Assembly (NCBI GenBank): GCA_020536535.1
Contig: JAHLWZ010000439.1
Coordinates: 6,514-47,505 of the forward strand
Direction of reading: 5' to 3'
From: Pelomyxa schiedti
Taxonomy: Eukaryota; Evosea; Pelobiontida; Pelomyxidae
DNA length: 40,992 bases
Shown piece after piece: positions 23,189 through 33,403 of this stretch. The position numbers were made by a program, and so were the translations under genes. Position 1 is the stretch's first letter; every line of letters starts with the position of its first letter. Under the pieces are notes generated by a model. It worked only from the letters and a program-made list of their open reading frames with translations, was not told where the DNA came from and made no database searches.

Positions 23189-24426
23189 TCAGGGGTATGT
23201 GCGGAATAGATGGAATTCTTGACAGTCGAGGGAATCAGATTCCTTGGCCCATTCTTTGTTGTTACGAACATGTATCACAGGTACTTTGCCCCTCTTGCAC
23301 CAACAAGTCACTTGACAAAGTAGAAAAACACCGGCAACTGGCACAATTGCAAGGTAAAGGGCGCCAAGGCTNNNNNNNNNNNNNNNNNNNNNNNNNNNNN
23401 NNNNNNNNNNNNNNNNNNNNNNNNNNNNNNNNNNNNNNNNNNNNNNNNNNNNNNNNNNNNNNNNNNNNNNNATTCTTTGTTGTTACGAACATGTATCACA
23501 GGTACTTTGCCCCTCTTGCACCAACAAGTCACTTGACAAAGTAGAAAAACACCGGCAACTGGCACAATTGCAAGGTAAAGGGCGCCAAGGCTAGCTTCTT
23601 CAAACAGGGTGAAGTGAGGCTGTTTTGGAAGAGTTCAATGAAAGAGAGAACATGGCACATACATTAGGGCACTCGGCAGTAGTCCCGATGTTGTTACTCG
23701 GCCTGTAATTGCACTTGTTGAGGTCAATTATCGAATTGTTCGCCGAGGTCTTGTAATTGCATAGCTCCCGGCCCAAAGCCGTATCAAACACCACATGCGA
23801 GCTGTTGCACATAACGTAAGCCTTCCACATCGAATTACAGCCGGGTGGAATCCACCAGGTGCTATCTGGATAGATATGAGTTTGGATCCAAAGTAAAAGT
23901 AACTACAACAAGGATCACCACTGCAATTGTCATTATGGAAGTGCCGCAAAACAATCCTAAAATAAGTCATAAGCAGAGTGCCAAAGGGAGGGAAAATGTA
24001 CTAAAACATCTGGATGTCAACACACCCTTCTGCAGGGATGAGTGCTACCTGGCACTCAGTCTCCTTCGCCCTATAGTTGTCAACAAAACAGGGCTCCCTT
24101 TGCGTTTCACAAGCTTCCCAGGTACTTTCCTCAGCACTCCTCATAACGACTGGCCATTCCGGGGTACAAGCTGTGTAATGTGTGGTGGTTGCAAAGTGAA
24201 CTTCGATTAAGTCCTCCCTCCCGGACCGTCGTCATCATCACTTTGTAGTTTACGAACATGGTGGTGGTGTTGTGTTGTTGTTGTCGCACAAACAACATGC
24301 GGGCATACAGTTGCCAGCACGCCAAGTCTGAACACGCCAGACCAGATCCTTTCCTTCACACCCACACAGCTCCCACACAATAACAACAAAAACGGCAGCA
24401 GAAAGAGTCACAGGGCCCCGAGACAT
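23189..24426 (-). CDS. Cys-rich single-pass membrane protein, interrupted by assembly gap
   Basis: The minus strand opens with a signal peptide (MSRGPVTLSAAVFVVIVWEL) and a Cys-rich ectodomain: GNCMPACCLCDNNN, then after a 37-nt intron EDLIEVHFATTTHYTACTPE, WEACETQREPCFVDNYR, IPPGCNSMWKAYVMCNSS, DLNKCNYRP and GTTAECPNV. A transmembrane helix (LGALYLAIVPVAGVFLLC) follows, with a basic stop-transfer CKRGK and a short cytosolic tail ending FHLFRTYP. The order signal peptide, paired cysteines, one TM and short tail fits a type I surface protein or receptor. The family is unknown. The TM and tail lie in the duplicated sequence next to the N gap; reading either copy gives the same result. Splices around 23850-23990 and 23590-23690 are approximate. 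Confidence 0.55.
23251..23371. repeat. 121-bp direct repeat, left copy (assembly overlap)
   Basis: The 121 bases from ATTCTTTGTT to CCAAGGCT before the N run are identical to 23472-23592 after it. An exact, gap-flanking repeat is the mark of two contig ends that overlap but were not merged. Confidence 0.9.
23372..23471. other. 100-N scaffold gap
   Basis: Exactly 100 N bases, a conventional placeholder for a gap of unknown size. Given the identical flanks, the real gap is probably negative in size. Confidence 0.97.
23472..23592. repeat. 121-bp direct repeat, right copy (assembly overlap)
   Basis: Identical to 23251-23371. See the left copy. Confidence 0.9.
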
Positions 24427-24650
24427 CACTCGCCGCGCCCACACACAACAACCAACACACTACCCAGTGTTGTGCTTCCCTGAAGTGTTCGTTGGGTCTC
24501 TTTCGTTTCTATTTTGGTCAATGAGCAAGTCGTTTGTGATCTTCTCGTTTAGCTGCTGTGTCGTGTACAAAAGGAAATTTGTTTTTTGTCCTTGGCATTC
24601 CTTCCACCACAACCAGGTTAAAGGGCTTGGTGTTGTTTAGGCTTTTGAGG

Positions 24651-27248
24651 TCAAAGCATCTTCAGTACAATTATGTCGTGGATGAGGCCTGCGATGGTTG
24701 ATTGCATCCTGTGTGTGAGGGGAGCAAAGTATAAGTTAAGAGAGAGAGATGTGGGGAGAAGCGCAGTGGTGTTGTACCTGGCCTTGACTACGTTGTATTG
24801 TTCGAACTGGGGCTGTTCCAGCTTCGGTTCCAGGTTGATTCCCGACATGAGCTTGTCGACCAGGGGCTTCGCCTTGTCACGCTCGTTGCTGAGCCGCATG
24901 CGGAAGTTGCGCAGCGCGAAAGTGCACTCGCGGGTTACAACGCCGAGAACTGTTGGGAAGTCAACCGTCCAGCACCATATTGACCGCTGCGCGTTCCGCT
25001 CTGCGGTTTTGGGAATTTGCTGCCATTTGCGGTCAGTGATTGAGGGAAGTTTTTTTTTTTTTTGTTTGTGTGTTTTGGCTTGTTGTTGTTTGGTTTTTTG
25101 TGTATATTGTTGTGTTTTGATTAGGTTATGGGGAGAATGTGGGCGGAGTGGAGCGGAGGAGAGGACCTGTGTTTGGACATAGTTTTGAAGCATCATGGAG
25201 TGTAATAGAAGCCTGGTTTCACCCAATCTGAGCATACTAAGATGATACAGCTGAATTCTGATGTTACACCTTGTATAAAAATGGAGGACTACCTGGGAAT
25301 TTTCGAGCATTTTCTTTGAAATAAGAAGTTGGAATAGCCTGTGTGCATGGGGACCAAATTTCGACTTGACAACGGAGGCAATTAAGCTGTCTCTCAAGAA
25401 ATGTGTCAGGTCAGGTACGTCTTTGTGGGGAAAAAATCCTTTATTCTTGAATATGAACTGGAGGAAGTCATACTTAGATGATAGAGTTGTTGTCGTTCCT
25501 TTCCTGGAACAAGCCGTTTCTGTAGAATTCTATATTTCTCTCCAGCCAGAAAATTGATATAACCCTTTTACTTCTTTACTTTTACGATGCAGGAACAAGG
25601 AGCGAATACCTGGAAGTCAGCAGGGCTGACATGGCTCACTTGAGGGTTTGGGTGGTTGTCAAGTGCTTTCCTCAAAACTTGCAGGTCCACCGATTCACCT
25701 GGACAACCATTAAGAACAGATAGTGAAGATTTGACTGCACACTTCCATTTCGTGAAAGAGAAAACAGTATACGAATGATCTCGGATGCTACCGGATTTAC
25801 TCTACTAGACATAATCTCTGTGCATTCCTGTTGTTGCATTAGAGTCCTGACTTAACACTTGGGATTAACATCTATTCGTAAGTCATTTAGAAATTGCGTG
25901 AAATTGAGCTTCCAAAGGGAGTTGTCATCTTCACTCTAAAAAGAATTAGACTTAGAGGAGAGGAAGCGAGAGAAATGCCTGTAAACTCTCGGTTGGTACT
26001 CCATAACCAGGATAGAATGTAGATGTTGTTGACGTTGTTTGAATAGAGCTAATGCTTTCCCTGATTTCCTCCTCAAGAGTTTTCTTGGTGCTACCTAACG
26101 CTGATGAGATATACGCATCACGGGTCTAAGTGGAACCTTCATCTTCCTTCTTTGTTCGTCGTTTCTGTTTAAAAATTGAATATTCACTAAGAGGTGGAAG
26201 AAAAACATATGTTACCTTTGAAGTAGTCCCTGGGGTATTGGGCTTCCTCCCTCTTTTCTTCTTGGTTTCTAACAAACAATGAGAGACAGAATAATGGGGA
26301 ACTATGCATTCCAGCAGCAGTTGCTTCTGTTGATGAACTGGCAGGCAATGGCGGGATTACCGGCAACATACTACCGAGGATAGGAAAGGTGTCTCCTTTG
26401 GCAGGAAGTGAAGCTGACGCAGTAGCCTTTGATGCACGGATAAGTAAAAAAGCAGTACACAACTCTCTAAAGGCAAACTGAAGAAAAAGATTACATAAGG
26501 ACTTAGGAAAAACAAACGTGCACCTCAGTTCTGTCCTGGTTATCAATTGATGGAAGAACAGCTTCAGCTGGAAGGTTTTCATTGACACAGGCCAAAATTT
26601 GGCTTTTTGACATAATTCCATTTAGCATAAGACCCATGACTATCAACCTGGCCTAACAGACTAAGATGAAACAAGGCTGAAGTGTAGGAGCGACCATACA
26701 TTCTCTGAGTATTTCTTTTGTATCTTGACTAATAACATTGGGAAAGCTGCCCTGAGATATACATTATTCAGTATAAGCTTGTATTTTGTAGCCTGCATTT
26801 ATGTTAGCATAAGGATTGCTCCAAATCAAATCAACAACCACTTTGCCTTGCCATTCGTGTGCAGTTCCCACAGCCAATTGGTGCTGAAGCAAGATACACA
26901 AGCAGTTTTTAGCAACCTGGGGAAAGAAAAAAAAAAAAGAGGGAATTAAAAAGATTACATGACATGACCTTCCACGCAACACACGAGTTTGGGTAGCCCA
27001 GCCTTACGTTGTATGTCAGCCAAAGTACGGCTCCCATTTGCAAATATATAACCCCCTACTTGCTGAGATTTTGTTTGTAACGAAAATGCACACCAATAAA
27101 ATACACTGGCGTCACGACGAGGAAACACGAAAAGCAGGCACACAGTGCACGCGAACACGAACGAGCGAGGATTATGGGACTACGATGAGGGAGTGTGACA
27201 CACAGCAACGAGGGGACCAAAGTCGCTGCTCAGTATGTCAATCACCAT
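24651..27248 (-). CDS. RPC3: RNA polymerase III subunit RPC3 (RPC82/POLR3C)
   Basis: The start is at 27248: exon 27248-27204 (MVIDILSSDFGPLVA), exon 27062-26985 (QVGGYIFANGSRTLADIQRK), then VAKNCLCILLQHQLAVG. This matches the first winged helix of RPC3, where one finds a short helix, a G-x-h-L-x-x-x-G-x-x-x-L strand and LCVLVQHNLV. Later exons carry FAFRELCTAFLLIR, SVDLQVLRKALDNHP, LRDSLIASVVKSKFGPHAHR followed by LFQLLISKK, then ETRLLLHSMMLQNY and the RPC3 C-terminal block VPKTAERNAQRS-like IPKTAERNAQRSIWCWTVDF with LRNFRMRLSNERDKAK. It ends LIHDIIVLKML. RPC3 forms the RPC3/6/7 heterotrimer that recruits Pol III to TFIIIB and opens promoters. At least nine exons; the middle ones (about 25560-26640) are only partly resolved. 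Confidence 0.8.
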
Positions 27249-27439
27249 CTCATGATCAAGAGGAAAGTCCATAACGTCCCACCGGTGGCCCCGCTAATTT
27301 GATGGTAACAATTTGTTCAAGAAGCCGAAATGAATTCCTGGCAATAATACATTGTTTTATTTTCTCCTCCACTCTACTGAGTTCAGAGATATTACTTTTG
27401 TTGTGAGAGTTGGGGCGATTGTGGGTTTTGGGAATGAAT

Positions 27440-28252
27440 TTAGAGCATGGAGCAGCCACCCTTCTTGCTCTTCTTGATTGGTTTCGGTTGTGCCCTGCGG
27501 ATTTCGCGCACAAGTTCAAAGAATGAGTTCTCGACGTTGATTCGCGTGCGGGCCGATGTCTCCCTGCATATTTGGTTAATTATGGCTGTTCATATATTAT
27601 TTATTATTGTTCTTGTTATTAGGATAGGAAGCAGTGAGGGAATTGATACATGAAGGGGCATCCCCAGGACTTGGCGAGTTCAGAACCTTCGGCTGATGTT
27701 ACTTTTCGCTCAGGCTCCAAGTCACATTTGTTTCCGCATAGAACCATGGGGACTTTGTCCTTGTCCTTTGAGCGGAGGATTTGCTCCCTTTTTTTGGTTT
27801 GCTGGGTTAGGTTCTTGCTGTGGGAATTGAATTAATTATATTGGTAGGTACTTGAAGGTTGTTATCTCGTCAAAGGAGTTCCTTGAGGTGATTGAGAATA
27901 TGCACAAGAATCCCTCACCAGTCCTCATGTACTGGTCCCTCATTGCGCTGTACTCCTCTTGCCCAGCTATTCATTTGTTTAGTTTTACGAAATATATAAC
28001 AAAGCATTATGCGTACCAGTATCTAGAATGTCCAGAAGGCATGTGGGCTCAGAGTCAATGGCCACTTGTTTCCTGTACGAGTCCTCAATGGTAGGGTCGT
28101 ACTCTAACTCAAAAGGTTAGAATTTGTGTTTTGTTGTTGTTTATTTTAAACTCACCATCAATGAAGTGGTTCTGAATGAATTGGATTGTCAGGGCTGATT
28201 TGCCTACACCTCCTCCACCAACCACCACAAGTTTGTATTCCATTTGTGCCAT
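27440..28252 (-). CDS. RAS: Ras-family small GTPase with CAAX box CSML
   Basis: The start at 28252 reads [20 protein letters not shown], then [12 protein letters not shown] (G1). [14 protein letters not shown] is the Ras effector loop (G2). LLDILDTAG plus [18 protein letters not shown] is G3/switch [12 protein letters not shown] is G4 and SAEGSELA lies in the G5 region. A C-terminal polybasic stretch [10 protein letters not shown] leads to CSML. The X residue Leu predicts geranylgeranylation rather than farnesylation (family rule). All nucleotide-binding motifs are intact, and the codon 12/13/61 equivalents are the normal Gly, Gly and Gln. The gene has several short introns. Ras GTPases switch signalling kinases at the plasma membrane; its effector here is unknown. 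RPC3 starts 191 nt downstream on the same strand. Confidence 0.92.
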
Positions 28253-28732
28253 TTTTGGTTATTGTTTGCTTGTTTTTGCTGTTGTTGGTTTGTCGCTTTG
28301 CTGTTTGTCTTTTTTTTTTATTTGCTTGTTTATCGTCGTTGATCAACGTTAGGTTTTTAAACCTTGATTTTTTGTGGTTTTCTAATTTCCGGAAGCTCGT
28401 TTCAAGTTATCGGCCGATCAAATAAGGATTGTTCGGGGTAACAGATAGCAGATAAAGGCCCTCAGAGTCGCAGAGCCTTTCTCTTGAAAAAAAAGGTCTT
28501 GTGTTCTTGTTTGTAAACATTTAAAACGATGGAAAATGGGAGAATTGTGAACTGTGTGAATAGTTGGAAATGATATTGTATAGTCCTGGGGGTGGGTTGT
28601 GTGTCGGTAGGACAGGGCCTTATTCTTCTGCTAGTTTTGGTTGTGGTGGTGCTAGAGGTGTCATTTGTGATACATAGCATGAGAGCCACCTGGAACAGGA
28701 AGTTTGTTGTTGAGTAAACGGTAATTTAATTA
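28253..28732. other. Intergenic stretch, no gene seen
   Basis: 480 nt between the Ras start and the end of the next minus-strand gene. Rich in T and GT runs. A minus-strand frame of 75 codons exists but has no coding signature. It likely holds the Ras promoter and the 3' end of its neighbour. Confidence 0.5.
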
Positions 28733-28946
28733 TTATGGATATCGGCGGAAGTACATAAGGTATAAGCAGATTACGGCTGTAACAGCAAGCAGGCGATGAA
28801 GGCTGTAAAAACGGTGTTAGGGAAGAAATAAGCTAAGGGAAAAAAGAGCGAGTGACACACTGCTTATCGGGACCAGGTACAAAAATGAGGCCTAAAATGG
28901 CAAGACCTCCTGCGATGATCGTTGCAATTATAATTGGAGACAACAT
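28733..28946 (-). CDS. V-ATPase subunit e-like small membrane protein, 51 aa
   Basis: Exons 28946-28861 and 28802-28733 join in phase 2 over a 58-nt intron. The product is MLSPIIIATIIAGGLAILGL-IFVPGPDKHLHRLLAVTAVI-CLYLMYFRRYP (hyphens only mark breaks). Two hydrophobic helices are separated by a polar turn with FVPGP. V-ATPase subunit e (Vma9/ATP6V0E) has the same plan: two TMs, an F-x-P-K-G-P-N loop and a second helix with LTAVCCYLFW. This copy is shorter than the usual 70-80 residues, lacking the C-terminal tail, so the assignment is probable, not certain. If correct, it is part of the V0 membrane sector of the proton pump. Confidence 0.55.
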
Positions 28947-29503
28947 TGTTCCTGTAGTGTATTAAGAACCACATAAAGAGTCGCGCCCATTTCATCATTT
29001 TTATTCCATTCATTTGAAACACTTTATCGCCGCTCCTACAACACCATAAAATAAAACTTTGTAACTCCCAGTTAAAACAATAACAATAAAAAAAAATCAA
29101 GAAAAAAAAAAAAAAAAAAAGCCCAGCCCCAAAAACCACCACGTAAGAACAGAGAGTGTAATATTACAGGAATGGGGTTAGTGCAAGTGATGTGTTTGGT
29201 CGTTCAATCGGGCCGCCGATGTCGCACAAGCGTCACACCGCAACCTTGTTGTGTTGGACTTTGTTTTTCTTTTGTTTTTGATGTTCTTGGAACCGCGATC
29301 TAAGGGAACAGAGAATCTAGAAGACTGTGGACTTGTTCTATTTGTTTTTTTTTTGGTGCTAGTGTGGTTCTATGGAATCATCTCAACATTCGTTTGTGTT
29401 GAGAGATGGTTACAACAGTCGAATTTATATAGGGATATGATGGTGCTGTGGTGTGGTGGTGTGATATGGAGGGGTATGTAAAGGGGGAATGTACGGTATC
29501 GAT
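28947..29503. other. Intergenic stretch with homopolymer runs, no gene seen
   Basis: 557 nt holding an A/T homopolymer block (about 29090-29120) and T/GT-rich sequence. A plus-strand hydrophobic frame at 29251-29481 arises from poly-T and GTG runs and has no supporting features. The 3' end of the TBP gene lies at the right edge. Confidence 0.5.
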
Positions 29504-30799
29504 TTATGCTTTCTTGTAGGGCTGCAGTAGGGTGTATATTTTGTCAAAGGCTTGGAGAATGTCATCTCGTTGCTGTGCAAATGTCAATTATGAACTTGAA
29601 ATACATTTGAAGGCCTACTTTGGCACCGGTGAGAACAATCCTGCCAGAAACGAAGATGAGCAACACAACTTTAGGTTTCATCATCCTGTAAATCAACCCA
29701 GGAAAGATTTCCGGCTCATACTGTTTAGGAGTGAGATATAAAGCGGCTAAATTTAAATGCTAACATACGCTACAAGATCGTGGCTGATCGCTGGCGAGAG
29801 ATTCGAGTTTCACTGGAAATTTCACATTGGAGGATGCAACAATATTTTGGATCTTAAAATCTTCACAGCGGGTAGGAAAGTTGAGCTTCTGTATGATTCG
29901 GGCATATTTGCGGGCAGCAAGATGGGACTGCTCTTCAGTTTTAGCTCCTGTGGTAAAATGTGGTTATTATTTGGAAAAGAAGAAAATTTGCCAACCTGCA
30001 CAAACCATCTTGCCAGAAGCGAATACAAGTGCTGTTGTCTTGGGTTCACGAATTCTCATAATTACAGCCGCAAAACGCTGTAATGTAACGTATGATGATG
30101 CGTTGATTTAAGATTGGGTTTTTCTTTTTGAAAAAAAACCGAACCTTAGGGTTGTATTCAGCATTTCTGGCATGCAACGCAATTGTCTTCAAGTCAAGTT
30201 TACACTGAAGATTTGCAGTAGACACAATATTGCTTGAGAAGAAGTTAGCGCTAATAGGGTTGTGTTAGGATGACATACTGCAAAGTCGGAGTCATATCTG
30301 GAGGGAAGTTGTAGTTCTTAGGGGTAGTAGGTGGATTATAAGAGGTAGCCGTAGACGGGGAAGCAACAGGACTTCCACGCATCGGTGTGTTCTGTCCCAT
30401 CATTCCATACTGCTGTGGCGAGGGCGCATACATCTGTTGCTGCGGCTGAGACCCATATTGCGGCTGGGAGTACGCCCCCTGCTGCTCCATCCCGGGGAAC
30501 GCAGCCATGCCCCCCATAGAAGTGCCAGGGCTTCCAGATAGAGGGCTCGCAGCACCAGAAGGCGATGTAGTACTAGTGCACGTTGTTGCCGTCGTCGAAG
30601 TTACGATTGGGAATCCGCCACTTTGCTGCGGCATTGGCGAGGCTGTGTTTGACATTGGGGGCCTCATTTCGGCAGAGTGATCTTCGTATGCATCAACATC
30701 AGTGCCATCGATCCCCATGGTGCCCAGGGCCTCAACCAGACCGCCCTGCGCCTCTTTGGGTATCAGTGTCGACAGAACGTCATATCTATTTCTGCTCAT
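29504..30799 (-). CDS. TBP: TATA-box-binding protein
   Basis: The first exon begins at 30799 with an N-terminal region of about 180 residues, disordered, Gln/Pro/Ser/Met-rich ([20 protein letters not shown]), ending MTPTLQ. The conserved saddle follows across short introns: [69 protein letters not shown], then the second repeat [50 protein letters not shown] and [20 protein letters not shown]. The TATA-intercalating Phe pairs (FAAVIMR/LVFASG and FPGLIYR/LIFVSG) are kept. TBP nucleates Pol I, II and III initiation; the N-terminus is species-specific. It is head-to-head with RPA12. Confidence 0.93.
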
Positions 30800-31172
30800 T
30801 TTCCCTTTTTCTCACTGCAGTCGGCAATGCCAGTAACAGTAACATTAAAAATCGTCGTAGCCAACACGGTGAAACAAAAGCAAAAGCAAAAAGGGGATAT
30901 GGTGAGTGACATGTCGTGCAACACAACGTGTGTGAAGAGCGCACGGCGTGATACGAATATAACAAGTTGTCGCACCTCCGGCTGCGGGATACACTTGGTT
31001 TTTTTTTATTGGGAATTGGAAAATTGTGATTCTCAGTTGCACTCATCGCTTTAATATCGCTCAGGGCAGGCATCAATCACCCCCCCCCCGCAAGTTGCCG
31101 GCGTCGCGTTCGACACACACACGCACACCCAGACACACGAGGATTATAGCCGGGCAAACCAAACCCATAAGC
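30800..31172. promoter_or_regulatory. Bidirectional promoter region TBP / RPA12
   Basis: 373 nt separate the start codons of two divergently transcribed transcription genes. It includes a C10 run near 31080-31090. No TATA box in a convincing position was identified. Confidence 0.45.
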
Positions 31173-31833
31173 ATGTCGGCGATGGCGGCAGCCGCAGCAA
31201 ACACGGAGTGGCACGGGTTGTTCGTGGGGCTACGCGGGGACATCAACTTCTGCGCCAATTGTGGGTCCATTCTGGTGCTGCCCGCCAAGGGCAAATCTGA
31301 GGACATCGTGCCGTGCCACAGGTGCAACCACCCCCTGGCACTCTCAGGTGCGTCGTCCCATAAGCCTGTGTGCGCTTGGTGCCGGTGGTTGTTGATTGCG
31401 ATTGGTTTTATACTTTGACTCTCTCACCTTTTTTTCTCCCCCCGGGGCATGCTGCTTTTTTTTTTATTTTTTCTTTCTTTAATGATGAAAATAGAGTTGG
31501 AGGCAGCACCACCTGTTGTGACGAGATATACAAGGAGAAGGATAGTGAGTGCTGAAGAAGATGAAGATTCTGAAAACAAGGGTGCCACGGTAAGTCTGTG
31601 TTGTACTATCTTCATTTGTGGACTATATATATATAATATTTGGAATACAGATAAAAGAGGATTGCCCGCAATGCGGCCACAATGAGCTGCACTTCCACAC
31701 CGCACAACTGAGGTCCGCTGATGAAGGTTTGGATTCTTTTTTAAACACCTAGTTCACACAAAACTTTCAAACAGGTCAAACAATTTTCTATGAGTGCCCG
31801 AAATGTGGGTACCAATTCTCCCAGAATTCTTGA
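31173..31833 (+). CDS. RPA12: RNA polymerase I subunit RPA12 (A12.2)
   Basis: Four exons joined in phase. The N-terminal zinc ribbon reads FCANCGSILVLPAKG and VPCHRCNHPL. The linker ELEAAPPVVTRYTRRRI is followed by an acidic stretch. The C-terminal TFIIS-like zinc ribbon reads EDCPQCGHNELHFHTAQLRS, ADEGQTIFYECPKCGY, ending FSQNS. The acidic RSADEGQT loop is the catalytic hairpin that reaches the Pol I active site to stimulate RNA cleavage, and both the D and the E are present. The combination of two ribbons in about 130 residues identifies A12.2 rather than RPB9 or RPC11. A start context ATGTCGGCGATGG offers two in-frame Met codons. Confidence 0.9.
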
Positions 31834-31993
31834 GTTGCCTTCTCCCTCACCATAATATAATAGCAATATTCTGTGTAAAGGAATTTTAATATGCGCAAAA
31901 CAGTCCTTTGCCCAGTTAGAGGACAAAGTGAATACATTCCCTGTGGATGATTCTGTGTCTGTGCCGGTGTTATTGGTGTTGGTGTGGTTGATT

Positions 31994-33371
31994 TCAGGGG
32001 TTCTGTTGAAGTGCTTGTGTGAGGATATCGATGGCCGCTTGCGTTTTGATTCTTGCCTTGGGGTCCGCGACCAGGAGTGACCTCAGCACATCGCCAACAG
32101 CGTAGGCTGGGTGGCAACTTGTTGTAGTTGATTGTGTTTGCGATGAGGGTCGTTGAAACTGTGGTGGTAGTTGTGGAAGAATATAGGGTGGCCGGAATCC
32201 TGGGCTGCCTGGCAAGGGACTGAAGAGGTGCCACATCACGATGCCAACAGCAAAACTGTCTGATTCACCAAACCTAGGTATTGTTAGTTGTGGTTATTGA
32301 GGAATGCGTACCGGATTGGTGTAGGTTTACAAGTTGGCAGCCAAGAGTTATGTGGAAGTTGAGTAAACAATTTCTGGTAACCTTCCATGACTTCTGGCGG
32401 TGCGATAAAGGGATTTGAGGGATCCCCACACAAACAAACCAGTTCAGATCCATGTGCTGGGTCCGCATTAAGAGCACAATCGAATCCAGTCAGTTTTAGC
32501 TATTGAAAAGGTTCCCACTTATCAGTGACATTAAATGGGAGGGAAGAAACGTTGCCAGTAGAGACAAGAATAAATCTCGATATAATTTCTCGGTGTACAA
32601 CAAAATTTCTTTGAAGGTGGGAGACAGCAACAAGCAATTGCTTTAGCCATTCACAACATCGGGACACTTTATCATTCATATCCATCCTTGCTGTCACTGA
32701 TTCCAGAGATGGTCCTTTGCGAGTAAATGTAAATGATAAATGAAAATGAAATACCTTCATCAGGAAAAACAATATGAACCATGGGAACTCCTTGAACGTA
32801 GTCGCGGAAAATAATATCTGTTAAGATAAGGATTGGGTATGCCGTGTCATAACCAGGATACCAGGAGGAATGAGATTCTGCCAGTCACTTGGAAGATTCG
32901 CAACGAAAGTGGCAATTGGGTGAACAATTCCTGGATGCGTTGGCAATGCACTCAACACTTCACACTCAGTGTTCCTAGGAGGTGGTGGGAAGAATCAAGG
33001 GCAAAAGGGAACGGCACACCGGCATAGTTTTGAGTTGAAGCTGACTAAAGACTTGACGATAAAATGTTCTGGAAATGTTTGAAGTGAAGCTTCGAAAAGC
33101 ATATCACTTGACCCACATTCCAAGAACCTGTTGGGGTGAAGGCCCCGGAATTCTTTCATGTGAGCTATGAGACCTGCTCTGCAAAACATATCTTTTCTTC
33201 TCGCAGTTTTGCGCAATTCCTGTTTTTGATCAGTCAGTCACAGAAGTGAAAGGTAACCTCAGTGGTGTCTTCCAAACACTGGTTACATCGACTAATTTCA
33301 TGTTTGTATCTTTCATAATCCGCAGTAATTTTCTCTTCCAGGGTTTCCCAGGGTAAGGTTGGTTCTGTCAT
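31994..33371 (-). CDS. Protein kinase-fold pseudokinase (HRE, GFD)
   Basis: The start at 33371 reads MTEPTLPWETLEEKITADYE, with CNQCLED. The next exons carry FRGLHPNRFLECGSSDML, a putative ATP-lysine strand EHFIVKSLVSF, and LPTHPGIVHPIATFVANLPS. Further exons read DIIFRDYVQGVPMVHIVF and CCEWLKQLLVAVSHLQ. The catalytic loop is RNFVVHREIISRFILV: HRD has become HRE and the metal-binding Asn is absent. The DFG position reads LKLTGFDCALN. A normal-looking APE (FIAPPEVMEGY) and a C-lobe with SDSFAVGIVMWHLFSPL and ADPKARIKTQAAIDIL follow, ending QQNP. The C-lobe wording recalls PINK1-type kinases, but I would not assign it. Loss of the catalytic Asp, Asn and DFG Asp predicts no phosphotransfer by the canonical route. 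It starts 32 nt downstream of the PB1 gene's stop. Confidence 0.7.
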
Positions 33372-33403
33372 CTTTTTTTTTTTTTTTGAGCTTTTAAGAG
33401 GTA

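Noticed and set aside
23251-23592. 121-bp direct repeats as LTRs or a biological tandem duplication
   Set aside because: Perfect identity directly abutting a 100-N placeholder is better explained by unmerged contig ends.
29251-29481. Plus-strand hydrophobic 76-codon frame
   Set aside because: Produced by poly-T and GTG runs, with no splice logic, no neighbours' support and no recognisable protein.
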